From Glandiceps talaboti (lineage: Eukaryota; Hemichordata; Enteropneusta; Spengelidae), in the NCBI RefSeq assembly GCF_964340395.1, contig NC_135558.1:2090501-2154500 (forward strand): a DNA stretch of 64,000 nucleotides, written 5' to 3'. Positions 27,789 to 38,900 of this stretch are shown one piece after another. The translations under genes were made by a program, and so were the position numbers. Every line of letters begins with the position of its first letter. Position 1 is the stretch's first letter. The notes under the pieces are model-generated. The model worked only from the letters and a program-made list of their open reading frames with translations. It did no database searches and was not told the DNA's origin.

Positions 27789-29635
27789 GTATGAATGTAT
27801 GTATGTATGTATGTATGTATGTATGTGAGTGTGTGTGTGTGCGTGCGTGTGTGCGTATGTATGTATTGTATGTATGTATGTATGTATGTATGTATGTATG
27901 TATGTGTATGTACGTATGTATGCATGTATGCATGTATTTATCTATTTGCGTGTGTTCGTACTTACCTCTTTGAGAGAGAAACATTGTTGCAAATGCAGTT
28001 TTGAGACGCAGTTTGCGGCCTGTAAGGAACCAAAGAAAATAAAATGCAGTTTTTCCAAACACCTAACTGACATAGTTACTTCAGAGACATTATTAAATTT
28101 ACAGGGTATTCAGTACACATATATAAATAAATAATTCATCATTTTATTTCATGAAATACATCTACCTTCTTAAAAACAATGAAAAAGTTAACACACAAAC
28201 AATAAATATGTGAGATACAAATCAGAATATGGAATCACTGACTATTTTATTTCAGGTGAAAAACTATAGCCTTTAAACCAATGATATAAACCAACAATGC
28301 CATACATACCAATCATCAACAGATGTATTCAATGTTTGTATTTTGTTCTGTACCCCAGTTTATACCTTGCCTTTTTCAGTTTTGTTTCTGTACCCGATAT
28401 ACTAGTTGTAATCTCTTTTTAATTTTAGTAATGTATTTAATTTTACTGCTGGTGCTGTTCCTAATATGCTTAGTGAGCCCCTGCTACAAAATGGGTGCAA
28501 TAGATAAATAAATAAATAGATAAATAAATAAATAACTTACCTCTTTGTATTGGTGTTTTCTTAGTAATTCATTCACAAATGGTAAAAAATAGTTACTATC
28601 TTCATTGTTTAGCTGGTAAATTTTGACCATACAATCAAATATACTTGTATGCAGTCTGTTTCCAATTTTTAAAGCTGCTAACTTCAGATCTGGTGTCAGG
28701 GACTCTGCATACTTCTACGACAAATAAAACAAACATGTCTTTTCAAATTAATTTCAGAAATTTTTACCCATGATTTTTAGCAAATTCTCATAAATCTTAT
28801 TTTTCAAATCAATTTTGAATGATGTTTTCATATCTCTTATAAGTAATACATCTATGAGATATCTAGGAAACATTGTTCAAAATGATTTTCAGAACTGATT
28901 CCACATGACTTAGGCAAATTCTTGTCAATTTTATGAAACACTGTTATGATTACAGTACAGAGAAATTAGATGTATATCAAAGTTAATTTGTACTACAACT
29001 TCAAAAAGTTGACGGAACTGCAAACAGAAACATTGTGCAGCATATTGAACATATTTCAAGAAAAGACTTCATAAAATGTGTTATTTTATCTTTTTTACCA
29101 TTATGTTAAACTTTAAAGTGATTACCTTGGCTACATCATCATGGTTCTTCAGCCATGTCAGGAATTCCTTGCAAATCACCAGAGCTAGGGAGTCTGCTTT
29201 CTTCTTATTGGTTTGTACATCATCACTATTACAAATCAAATACAGGACAAACCTCAAAGGCTCCTCAGTTTTGTGAAAACTTTCAGTCAGTATATCCACT
29301 GATTCTGTCCTTTCTCCCTTCTCCCAAACTGACTGTACCTTTTCAAGGCATTCTTCACAAAATTTCTCATCTTTGACTAAATTCTCAATAAAATCATCAC
29401 TGAGGTCAAACTTTCGTGCAATATTCTTTCCTTTAAATTTGCCATCCTTCTGCGCAGATGACTTTTTAAGACCTTGTTCACGATGATGTTCAAGGTGCTT
29501 TAGGAATTTTGGTGAGACGTTGGTTTGAGTCTGTGTACTGCCTGATGGACCACATTCATTCAAATCAAGTGAATCTTCTCCAAAGTCTTCTCCATTTTGC
29601 CCAATGTCTTCACAGTTCAAGATTAAGTTATTCAT
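15351..29635 (-). CDS. EXD3: EXD3 / Mut-7 homologue: DEDDy 3'-5' exonuclease with Mut7-C domain (17 coding exons)
   Basis: Exons, transcription order: 29126-29635, 28541-28714, 27966-28019, 26887-27026, 26761-26807, 26374-26545, 25165-25367, 24517-24658, 22934-23001, 22295-22431, 21501-21610, 20723-20942, 19951-20135, 19072-19236, 18196-18249, 17549-17677, 15351-16184; about 1114 residues (human about 876 from memory). Helical N-terminal region, then a DEDDy exonuclease: ExoI GMDSEW (D489, E491), ExoII GYGFHADINML (D556), ExoIII LIYAALDAYCL (Y658, D662). The Mut7-C PIN-like domain starts near VCDTMLQGLG (about 743) and continues through RVILTCG; the zinc-ribbon pairs are CQVC and CCATC near the C-terminus, separated by a long acidic insert with a poly-Asp run. 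The family processes small or structural RNA ends; that role is inferred here. All splices are GT-AG and in phase except exon 4/5, where A8 leaves one nucleotide missing. The first exon has an upstream acceptor (29650-29651), so 5' UTR or further coding sequence lies upstream. Confidence 0.93.
15631..15661 (-). repeat. In-frame trinucleotide repeat encoding poly-Asp in EXD3
   Basis: A run of CAT/CGT triplets on plus (GAT/GAC on minus) encodes about 12 consecutive Asp residues within the acidic linker before the final zinc-ribbon of the EXD3 homologue. It is a likely site of length polymorphism without a frameshift. Confidence 0.85.
16320..16347. promoter_or_regulatory. Cluster of nuclear-receptor half-sites in an EXD3 intron
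   Basis: TGACCTTGAAGGTCA (16320-16334) is a perfect everted pair of AGGTCA half-sites with a 3-bp spacer, and TCAAGGTCA (16339-16347) follows directly. TCAAGGTCA is the extended half-site bound by ERR/SF-1-type receptors. The cluster lies in the intron before the last EXD3 exon. Function is inference; such 9-mers also occur by chance. Confidence 0.3.
18307..19041. repeat. 28-bp minisatellite (about 26 copies) in EXD3 intron 14
   Basis: Tandem copies of a unit built on TTAGTTGCACCCCTATAGAC plus CTCTAGTCA; variants differ at CTCTAGT, CTACAGT or CTATAGT, at CATTAG or CACTAG, and in some units by a 4-bp deletion. It sits between the exons at 18196-18249 and 19072-19236 and comes within about 55 bp of each. 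Confidence 0.95.
19389..19600. mobile_element. One-armed copy of the 14739-15098 MITE family
   Basis: From TTTAAAGTGACCATATGG the sequence follows the left arm and central part of the palindromic element at 14739-15098 (shared GGATGAGGATTGG, ATGGCTTCCTACTTG and TTTGTTATTGTA blocks), but I find no matching right arm. It is thus a truncated or diverged copy, in EXD3 intron 13. Confidence 0.65.
20103..20366. repeat. Four tandem 66-bp copies spanning an EXD3 intron/exon junction
   Basis: CATAGATTTCAAC starts at 20103, 20169, 20235 and 20301, exactly 66 bp apart. The first copy contains the real start of the exon at 19951-20135: acceptor plus codons for LDAYCLVEIY, the ExoIII core. The three upstream copies duplicate the acceptor (at 20202, 20268 and 20334) and the coding segment. 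On the transcript each upstream copy runs into an in-frame TGA shortly after LVEIYDL (or DF). Confidence 0.93.
20949..21200. repeat. Degenerate pentanucleotide repeat (ATAAC / AACAC)
   Basis: Runs of ACATA, ATAAC and AACAC pentamers directly follow, in transcript terms precede, the EXD3 exon at 20723-20942. Minus-strand frames across it give Cys/Val-rich nonsense peptides. Confidence 0.85.
22489..22900. mobile_element. Long palindromic element (MITE-like) in EXD3 intron 9
   Basis: The left arm (22489-22620) and right arm (22759-22900) are inverted copies. The best-matched part is AATAACACTTAGCACAGCAT with GGAAGTACAGAGACT on the left and AGTCTCTGTACTTCC on the right, with weaker matching continuing to CAGTGACAG and TTATGT at the outer ends. 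The loop of about 140 bp has no coding content. I could not identify a clear target duplication, so the superfamily is open. Confidence 0.75.
23524..24490. repeat. 73-bp minisatellite (about 13 copies) in EXD3 intron 8
   Basis: Tandem copies of a 73-bp unit starting CCAGTGTTTTGTTAAGGGTG. Each carries an 8-bp inverted repeat, GGTAAAAT and ATTTTACC, separated by about 19 bp. Copies vary mainly at AAGCGGG, AAGTAGG or AAGGGGG. The array ends about 26 bp from the donor of the exon at 24517-24658. Confidence 0.95.
27415..27945. repeat. TATG tetranucleotide array, ~530 bp
   Basis: Near-perfect (TATG)n with a few interruptions (GTGTGTGTGCG near 27830-27860, TAATTATG near 27690). It fills the EXD3 intron and ends about 20 bp from the splice donor of the 54-bp exon at 27966-28019. 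All Met-Tyr-Val-Cys and Thr-Tyr-Ile-His frames over it are artefacts of the repeat. Confidence 0.98.
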
Positions 29636-29722
29636 TTTCTTATCTTTATCTGAAATATAGAAATTAGCTTATAAATAATTTGATTTTAAAATTTCAGCTT
29701 TGTTTATAAAAATGCTCTAAGA

Positions 29723-29914
29723 CTGACTATCAGTGTGCCCTCTAACGATAGCAAAATTTTGTTGCTGTGAGTCAAAATGAGAAAAACTGGGATTTCTTGT
29801 GAGTCACCACATAGTAAGATATAGGGGAACACCAAATTTTGGTGCGTCACAAGAAATTGTGTGTGTTACTGGCACATCAAATTGGCTTTAAATAGAGGGT
29901 ACACTGCTGACTAT
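29723..29914. mobile_element. hAT-type MITE with 8-bp target site duplication
   Basis: The 176-bp element (29731-29906) begins CAGTGTGCCCTCTA and ends TAGAGGGTACACTG, an imperfect inverted repeat of about 14 bp. It is flanked by the identical octamer CTGACTAT at 29723-29730 and 29907-29914. An 8-bp duplication and CAGTG-type ends are hallmarks of hAT elements. A second inverted pair (TTTCTTGTGAGTCAC and GTGCGTCACAAGAAA) lies inside. There is no coding capacity, so it would have been moved by a transposase encoded elsewhere. Confidence 0.85.
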
Positions 29915-31190
29915 ATATGTTTTCTATTGTATTTTCTGAGATAATGGTGTGATGGTGGAGTTGTTGCGAAATCTCTGGTGCATAAAACTGTAGTGTCAAC
30001 AAAACCAAATATCTGATGCAACATCTAGAAACATGGCAAGAGTGTAGAACCATAGACATTGGAAAGAGACTGACTGTCAATAGATACACATTTGTATTCA
30101 AGCTAGGGAGTTTTAGTTAGGGTTGGGTTAGGGATAGGAATAGGGTTGGACTCCCTAGCATAATTCTGATTTGTATCTTTCGCAATAAGAAAACACTGTT
30201 CTAAATGTGTTTTGGAAATATACAAGCCAATATGAACTGAGCATGAACAAATACAAAAATGCATCAAGATTATTAATTGTAAACAATCCTGATTCGTCAA
30301 TTGGGGGACGGGGGTGGGGTGGGGGTGGTGTGGGATGGAGAAAATAAATGTTAGTCTGCATGGATATATTCAATCAATACATCCATGGATTGGTCAAAGA
30401 AATTGAACAAACTAGTACCCCATAGAATGTACATGGAGTTTGGACATGTTGTATTTTCTTAGATTGTTGTCTACAGGCTCTAAATAGAAATTATGTTGTG
30501 ACCTGAATACCACCCCCCCCCCAGCTTTATATGAGTGTGTATGACACATGTGCAGTACTCAGCAAGATTAGTGTGATATTTTAAGAATCTTTAGAAATAC
30601 AACGTGTGGGCTTTTGTGTGTGTAAGATGTAAACATTACGTCAGTGCTTCATTAAATTCTGGTAATTCCTGTCATGGGCACAAACAAACACTAAAAAATA
30701 CACTCACTATACTAGAAGCGTCAACATAGTATACTAGATAATAGATAGGCCGTAATAAATAACACAACAAACCAGCATGTTTACTCCGTCCAAGGAGCTG
30801 TAATGAACGTTACTGGCTCCATGATCTGTCAGTGCAAGGGGTTTAATCCCCTTTTACCTCCATGCTCAGTGCAAGCTGGACTATTGGGGATAATACATGT
30901 AGGAATACTTTTAACCCAGTACTAAAAGCTTGAAGTCCAGTGATAACTTGGAACCAAAAGTCTTGACTTTCAATGCTACTTACCGTATTTACCAGTTAAA
31001 TAGTACCATATGTAAACTATCAGATGGCTGAACGCTATCATGACTATCACTGCACTAACAATAATCTAAAATTTGACTCGCTCAATATCAGAATCAGTGA
31101 TTGCAAAATACCAAACACATTTCATGCAATACCGATGACCCAGGTCAGGACGCCGCGATCTGGACCCATAAAGCAAAGCACCGGAAACAA
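29915..31190. other. Intergenic / 5' flank between EXD3 and the WD40 gene
   Basis: No supported coding exon. Because the first EXD3 coding exon begins at a splice acceptor, a 5' leader exon of EXD3 should lie here, but I cannot fix it. C-rich and G-rich short tracts occur at 30301-30330 and 30511-30521. Confidence 0.5.
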
Positions 31191-31338
31191 AAAATCCGGA
31201 AGTAAACAAAAGCACGTGCAGGCGTTGACATGACAGCGACCACGCTTAGTGGTGCACTGTCGATTGTCGTGGCGTTCTTATTGATGTTTACAAGAAGAAT
31301 GGTGGAAAGATGAGCAAGTCAGATAGATAACAAGGAGT
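31191..31338. promoter_or_regulatory. Candidate promoter of the WD40 gene, possibly shared with EXD3
   Basis: Less AT-rich than its surroundings, with an ETS-type CCGGAAGT at 31196-31203 and an E-box CACGTG at 31213-31218, about 120-140 bp upstream of the WD40 start codon. EXD3 is transcribed divergently from further left. The combination is common in housekeeping promoters lacking a TATA box; start sites are not visible. Confidence 0.4.
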
Positions 31339-32817
31339 ATGTATACAGATATGGGATCTGCAAGTGGGAAAAGTGTGGCAGTGAACGCTGAAACAGAAGA
31401 TGAATCGAGGACACCATTTTTGATCGGCGAAGATGGAAAAGGTGTTCGATTTCAAACTTTCCAGGCGCACGAAGTTTTTGTGGAAAATTGTTGTTTTTCA
31501 CCAGATTCATCATCACTGGTGACATGCTCTGGGGATATGTCTGTTCGATGTTGGGACGTGAAAGACGAAACTTTGAAAATAACGACCTCCTTAGTTCACC
31601 CATCGACCGTCTGGAGCTGTGATTTCAGCCCGGATGGTAAGCTGCTCTGTACATGCTGCAGCGATGGATGTGTCTTCGTTTGGGATATGGAAAAGAAATC
31701 TGTCAAACACAGATTCGTTGGACACAACGGTGTGTTATTTTGCTGTAAATTTGGACCCGACGGTGACTACCTTGCAGCTGGTGGTTTGGAAAAAACCGTC
31801 AAACTTTGGACGTTATCAACAGAAACATGTCGAATCCTACATGGGCACAGGAATTTTGTTGAAGATGTAGCATTTTGTCCCCATGGAAACATTCTAGCCT
31901 CTGCTTCAAAGGACACGACAATACGTCTATGGCGGCTAGACGACATAAAACAGAAACAGAAACCGAAGGTTTTGCGGGGTCATTCAAAATGGGTTACGTC
32001 GTGTAACTTTTCTAAAAGTGGTAACTGTCTCGCCTCAACAGCGATGGATGGAACAGTTCGGTTGTGGGAGATACATCAATTGAAGACACTTCGTATTTTG
32101 AAAGGACATACGTGCATCGTGTGGGATTGTACTTTCATGAGTATCAACAATATAGATGACGTGTTGGTGTCATGTGCAAGTGACAGAACAGTCAGGTATC
32201 ATACACTACATTTTCCAAACGATTCAACTGTGGAGGTTGAAAGGGAAATTCGTAATTTGATTTTTTTTGCACAAATCATTCTCTGCATTAAAACAATCAC
32301 ATTACTATACCATTATTTTTTACTAAACTGACACAGTCGTCATTCCGATGTATTTATTTATTTGTGATATTTTCTAATTGCTAATTAACAAATGGAATCT
32401 CGTGAGACTGCAAAATCTCGCATGATTGCAAAACATCGTTTTCATCTGATTGAAGTTTTCATCTGTCATTCTAACCATTAACATATGTATTAGACACATA
32501 TCAATACAGCAAACCCTTTCCCTGATATTGATGAATATTTCAAACTGTTGACATTTTTATACCTCAACAGGTTTTGGAATGTAGACATTGGGAAGGAATT
32601 TCTGTGTGAAAAAGACCTTGGTGCCATCTTCAGACACGACTCACATGGTGCACAACTGCTGTGTTGCGCAGGCTGCAGTGATTCACAATATTTATCTGTA
32701 TGTGACTACGAGGGAAGAATGTACTTTGGAAAAATGAAAACTATTTTAAAAGAATTGTTAGCTAAAGACAATGAGATGCGTGTTGATCTGGCAAATTACT
32801 GGAAGAAGGATAAATGA
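31339..32817 (+). CDS. WD40-repeat beta-propeller protein (two exons), family unassigned
   Basis: Exon 1 is 31339-32195 and exon 2 is 32571-32817, joined GT-AG in phase (TVR | FWNVD), giving about 367 residues. An in-frame TAG at 31324-31326 supports the ATG at 31339; a second Met at 31351 (MGSASGK) is an alternative start. Seven WD units are visible: six with SPDG and RLW/VWD-type ends (VRCWD, VFVWD, VKLWT, IRLWR, VRLWE, VRFWN), and a degenerate seventh ending MYFGK. A short charged tail (ELLAKDNEMRVDLANYWKKD) follows. The whole protein is one propeller with no attached catalytic domain, so a scaffold role is the reasonable inference. It recalls WDSUB1 or WDR38-like propellers, but no SAM or U-box part is present and I do not assign it. 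The ORF reads on past 32195 into the intron, so the splice matters for the correct C-terminus. Confidence 0.88.
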
Positions 32818-33975
32818 GCATATACGGAACAGAAGAGAAATGATATATCTGGACATTTAAGGAATTGAGAAGTCATGAGATGTTATCTCTGTAATGTATA
32901 TAATGCTTGGCAATTAAGTATTTCATAAACTTGTAAGAATTCATGGAATAAATAGTTTCATCCCCTTTGTATATACAGGTTATTTCATACCAGAAAAATA
33001 ACCAAAATGTGTATGCTTTCATATAGTTGCCATGGAAACAAACGCTACCCATCTTCACCAGGAAAATGTGTATGCTTTCATATAAAGATATTTATCTGGG
33101 GGAAGATGGGTAGTGCCAATGTCCAAGACAACTGATGAACTGTGTGTGTGTGTGTGTGTGGGGGGGGGGGGGTTAGTTCAGGGTAAAAGGTATAATCATT
33201 TTTTTATTGTGATCTAGACCCTAACAAGACACAAGAGGATGCCATGGTGCATAGATTGAAAGACATTTATCTTTCTCATTGTCGCAGTCTCTCCAATTTT
33301 CCAGATTTTAAATTTCAACTACCAAACTATTGGATACGTACACAATGTTAAAACTCAAGTACTTTTTATTATATACACAAACAACTCATACAGATATATT
33401 CAAAATAAATTTGACTTTTTTTTCAAAAAAATTGTACCTCTTTAAAATAAGAACAGACAATCTCATTGGAGATAATGGAAAGACTTGCTAAAAGAAAGTA
33501 TTTTAAGTATAATGGAGAGAATGGAAATACCAGGTTTGGGGACAGAGAGTTGCTTTAACAACAAAATTTCACAATTCTGCTCCACTTTCACTCGGTACGC
33601 TCAAGAAAGTACGAGCGCAGAGAAGACTGTAAGCACTCATACAAATACCCAGAGTGCATCACACTAGCACTCATACATCATGGTTCTGTCAAAGTACTTC
33701 CAAATAATTTTCATCTCCAGACTTTATCTGAAATAGGATTACAAATGAGTTGCACAATAAAACAGCATCGTCATGAATCACAGGCCACTTTATAACACCG
33801 TCCAAAATGTACCCACCAGAGGTAGTTTCCATAGCACCAGCAGAACTATGTGCTCTGGCTTGCAAGACTGGTGTGTTTGATTTAATTACCAGACATTCCC
33901 TAGATAGAATGTGGATTGATAAATATGTAGTCTCAATAAACGGGTTCATAAGGTTCAAAGTTTAAATAATCCAAA
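32818..33975. other. 3' flank of the WD40 gene, non-coding
   Basis: AATAAA at about 32948-32953 is a candidate poly(A) signal for the WD40 gene. A small hairpin is formed by CTACCCATCTTCACCAG (about 33044-33060) and CTGGGGGAAGATGGGTAG (about 33097-33114). A (GT)n(G)n tract lies at 33142-33171. The minus-strand frame at 33689-33958 has no recognisable domain and I do not call it. Confidence 0.5.
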
Positions 33976-34286
33976 CACTGTTTGTCGATACACAACCAAG
34001 TTACTTTTTTTATATCTACATTTCAGCAAAGTGACTCATACTGTCCTAAGGACAAAGTGATGATGATTACTGTTCACCATTAGATGGTGATGTAGTGAAC
34101 AAATTATCCCTGACCACACAACAATGGGGTTTAAGCTCTGTCACGTCTGAGACAATTTGTTCACCACACTGCCATCTAGTGGTGAACAGTAAACATTGTC
34201 AATTTGTTCTGAGGAAGGCAACAATCACATTGCCAAAACATTGACTTGCAAAGATAACTTTAATAGTTGTGTATCAACAAACATTA
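33976..34286. mobile_element. Palindromic MITE-like element, ~305 bp
   Basis: The ends TGTTTGTCGATACACAAC (about 33979) and GTTGTGTATCAACAAACA (to about 34284) are inverted copies. The inner arms 34069-34105 and 34154-34190 match closely (ACTGTTCACCA and GTGAACAAATT). The whole element folds back on itself with a centre near 34130. No coding capacity and no clear target duplication. Confidence 0.75.
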
Positions 34287-35980
34287 TTATCATGCATAAT
34301 CAATGATTAGAAATGTAGTCATAAACTTCTTTATGCAATGATAGACAAAGGGAAGGTAAATTCTCTGGAAAGATAGAGCCAATATGGTACTCTAGTGAAA
34401 GACATTTCCAAAATAAATGCTATGGTGTGGTGTCCTAGGTGTGAAGTGATGGAGTAACATGGCATATCATATCTTACAGACTATGATGGAAAGACATATT
34501 TCATAAATCACAAACATTTATGACTACAACATAGATGGAGATCTTGTTTAAGATTTACCAGGAGTTAAGTTTTCAATCTTTTCCTGAGATGATGTTGAAG
34601 AATGTTTTATAATTCGAATTGCTAGCTGTACTAGTGTGATGTACAAAGTGATAAGACAAAGAGATTGTGTTATATGTGATGTCATCACCAGAGGCTTTCC
34701 CACAAACCCTTGCAAGAAATGCCTAAAATGGGTTGAACACATTTTAAGTACATTGGATCTTCTGATGTCAAAGTTGAGTAAGTTACCAAGGTTACCAAGG
34801 TGCTATTTTATCACTCAAAATCATAATATTTAAGCTGATAATAGTAATCGATACAAGTCAATTGCTCATGTGTACTGAAGGCAGTTAAAGCCTGACAGGA
34901 CTTTTGCTTTTCTGAATGGGTGAATTACAGTATACCTGACACTATTGTATGTGCATTAAGGATGGTTTATACCCCTATATAGATATATATAGATATATCT
35001 GTTTTGCATTTGTGCAACATCAATTTCTAAAAAAAAGAAGTGAATGTGGCAGACAACATTCAGTACAGCCCTGTGTCAGTAAGTGCTTCATTTGCATATC
35101 CCGTGTCATATATTTTGTCCAATTCTTGTGTTTTCCTTAGCATGCCTTTTGTTTTAGATTTTGTTATAAATCTGACTCTTAATCTAAGGCTAATATCAAT
35201 ACATCTATAAATATCACACCTATTTAGCAGGGACCAGAAACTTTGTTGACTTGTATAGGTACATAGGTAAATTCTGACACAAGGCTATCTTAAACAGTGT
35301 CTAAAATCAGATCATTGTTGTCCATGTAATGTGTTGAGTGCGCGTTGATGTATAGAAATTCACATGCAAAACAAAATATCTTTGCATGCTTGTTAGATGT
35401 TTTCTTAGCAAAATATTCACTACTAACACGGTGTAAGTGAACTTTGACCTGTGTATTATATGTAAATTTTCATGCCTGTAATAGCATAATTTACATAAAT
35501 TAGGGTGCTTTACACAGAGTATGGTGTGTAACACTGATATGGCATGCATAAGTACTTCTAATGCAGTGTGTTGATGTGAATAGCCAGACACAAAAACTTT
35601 GGGAGTCAAGTCAAAATGTGCATTTTTTACTGTAAGTAGCATGAAAATAAAAAAATGTTTATATAACTACATACATAGTTTGTGTCAATCATCTTATGAT
35701 TAACATTCTCTGGATTTATTGATTTTATTTCAAATTATTCTGGTGTTCTTTGAAGAAAACGTAAACCTATTTACACAGTTTCTCAGCTACCATTGTACAA
35801 TGTAGACATTTTATCTCTTGAAAGCACATCTCTTCTTTAACAAAAATGCCAATCTCCCTTAAACAGCGCCATCACAGGCCAATTGTAAATCCTCCTAAAC
35901 AGCGCCACCACAGGCCAATGATTCAATTGCTAAAACTGTGGCAGCAGGCACTCTCCAAAAACCCATACATGTAGCAGTTG
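34287..35980. other. Non-coding stretch downstream of ACBD6
   Basis: Nothing supportable as a gene. TTTATT motifs at about 35715-35729 are AATAAA on the minus strand and could be the ACBD6 poly(A) signal. A local duplication (AACAGCGCCA plus CACAGGCCAAT) occurs twice at 35862-35922. Confidence 0.5.
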
Positions 35981-38900
35981 TTATCTTTGCAGAAGTGAGA
36001 TAATGTCTTTTTTATAGGTATTCTCTGATGGAAGACATCCATCGTTATCAGTAAGTTTTGGATCAGCACCATTATCCAACAACACATTGATGATAGACAG
36101 GAATTCACACGTAACGGCTGAAATAAATAGAATGTACAGTAACCATTACATCATTATCTTTCAGCATTCACACTCACAGAAAGTCTTTCAAAATTCTACA
36201 AAAATGTAATCCATTCTTGACAAAAATTAGCCATAATGGGAAATGAAATTTATGATATTATATATTATCCATACAATGTAGAAAATGTAACCTCATTTTT
36301 CAAAGTCACTTTACTACCTGGAACTGAGTTGCGTATCAAAGTTACGATACATGATAATGTGTATGAAACTACAAAACTACCTGCTGCCAAGGACTACACG
36401 CACCACTTACTTACCATAATGTAGAGGTGTTTGTCCATCGTTGTCCTTTGCATTGATATCAACTTTATAACTCAATAACAACTTGACCACATCATCATGG
36501 CCCCTATCACAGGCCCAGTGTAGTAAAGATAACCCCTGTAGTTGGAAATAAATTCAAAATTACAATTAAACCAATTGTCTCAATGTCTTTGTTTCTCACA
36601 TTCCAACTATTCCCTGATTTTCCTGACCCCAACTAACCCTAAAATGTTTTCTTTCTAAAAGTGAGCCCTCGCTCCAAGATAAGTGAAGATGTTACAGGAC
36701 CCAAATGTAAACATTTCAATCAATAGGAGGCGCTATACTCAAACAATAGAATTCACAACCCACCTCTTCATCACGTTGTGTGGCGATGTTATTATCACCA
36801 TTTCGTACGATAGACTTCACCCTGGAAACATTACCTTCTTTGACCCAGTCAAAGATTGTTTTTTGATCATCACTGCAGATAAAACAAATAGTCATATTTA
36901 AAAAGGTAAATATATTTATGACAAAATTTGACAGCACACAAAACTGTAGGATTATTAGAGGATGTCGTCTGCTTTGCCTTCATCTGTACAGTACTGTAAT
37001 ATATGAATAATAATCAGATATTGTTCTCCAACAGTTTTCTTCATTCAGCTTGGAGTATTATGAGTGACATAAGGGGTCTTGTCACTACGAATCAAGGACG
37101 AGTTGTAACAAAACCCTTATGTCACAAGTATTTTCTAGTAGAATGAAGACAAATATTGACAAATAATAAGATATCATACCAATGCACACTTTTAATCAAG
37201 CAAAGACTGGGAAAATAATGGTAATGCTGAACATTTTCATTCATAATTTGAGCACCACAGACCCAATAACATAGACTAACATTGTTTTGTTGTGATGTAT
37301 AAATTCTGTATCTTCTCTTTGAACATGTACAACTTGGTTTGCACATGGTATAAATTTTCCTTTGAAATGTCCCAAAAGTTGTAGTATGATGAATAATTGT
37401 GACATTTTGTATAAATTATGCTAATATAATGATACCAGTTATGGGTAATATTTCACTGTTTTGATGTTTTGATGTTTTTATGTTGTTGACGAAGGAAAGT
37501 CTGATTTCAAACCAGTTGAAATATTAAAGTCATTTTATTCCTCATTTACCACACAAGTTATTCTAAAATCCAATCTGGTTAAAATCTGAATGCAGTGCAA
37601 TTTCTTTATTTACCTCTTCTTCCTATCTTTATTGTCATTTTTTTCCTTTTTCATTCCATGAGTAAGTACCTTGTTCCAATCCTACATCTAACACAATACC
37701 ATAGGAGTTCATGTTCAAATCCCGTACTTACATACAGCCAATCAGAATCAGTCTTACAATATAACACTCAAGGATTGAAAGTGAAACAAAGAGAACCCCA
37801 AACAGTAACAATAACATCACTGTCTGTCTGTGCTTGAGCTCTTCTTGAACAGAGCGTTCTGTGATACTGTAGCCATACGTTTTGGCGTAAGACATGTTCT
37901 CATTGGTTGAGTAAATCTACTCAGTGTGCGTGATTTGAGCGTGTACTCCTATGGTAGGATGTCCAATGTCAGAAAGATTGACACTAAATGAACAAATAGT
38001 GTTAAGGTTATAGACCACGTTCAATGTCCCTTGTTGATATTGGTTTGCAGTTAAGAAAGTAATGATTATACACGTCCATAACTATACATTTTCTGAAAGC
38101 TCTTGATCCAATCTTTACAATGAAATTAGTAAAATTTGGTTTTATGTAGTTCAGGTCACGTGACCTCTACATACGTGATAATTTGCATGTTTGGTTCAAC
38201 AAAAATTAGCTCCTTCAAATTTCGACCAACAATAGAAAACGACACACAGTGTTTATTACCATGTCAGTGGCTACAAAACCGCATCTCAGATTTTTCCTAT
38301 CTGTTTTAGCAAAGAAATTACACTGTACTCGCTACATCACAGATTTCAATCAGATTGTTCTAAATCTTAACACTTTAAATACTGGCAATTATTACAACTT
38401 AACTTAGCCTTTACCTTATATCTTCTTCCTCTTCTCTGTGCATAGTACTAACAGCTACACCCATACCCCTCATTCCACCCTCTCTCATTTTCCGTCTCCC
38501 CTCGTCACTGAAATCTGGTTGCCATGACGGATCAACCCGTAACAACTCACTGACATATTCCATCATTGCTTGCTCTTTGTCCATATCACCTAGATTCTTC
38601 CATGCATCCCTGGATAACATTTATAAATAAACTCAATAACATGTAACAATTTGACATTTATGTCAGCTCTTTATCATTACAATTCAATCACAGCATGTTT
38701 TTGACAATGACCACAATAACAATAATAATAATAAAATCAATAAAGCATATTTATAATGTACCTTTTCTCACAAGATCTCTAAGCACTAACAAAGAACAAT
38801 TATAAACTGTCAGTAAACTGGGCAAAAATAATGACAACAATTACAGAAACTGCTAGGTGAAGAACAATAAAATCTGTAAGTGACAGAGGTGAGATTGTTC

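Noticed and set aside
27406-28062. Long frames of Met-Tyr-Val-Cys and Thr-Tyr-Ile-His repeats
   Set aside because: Translations of the TATG microsatellite in every frame; no non-repeat coding content.
30111-30152. Telomere-like TTAGGG motifs
   Set aside because: Only two exact TTAGGG hexamers in a degenerate G-rich tract; not an interstitial telomere array.
32196-32331. Read-through C-terminus of the first WD40 exon
   Set aside because: It runs into intron sequence; the GT-AG splice to 32571 restores the WD motif (TVRFWN) in phase.
33689-33958. 89-residue minus-strand frame
   Set aside because: Not repetitive, but no domain, splice partner or promoter could be identified; it may be a chance frame.
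37700-37740. tRNA T-loop-like GTTCAAATCCC
   Set aside because: No acceptor stem or anticodon arm could be paired around it.
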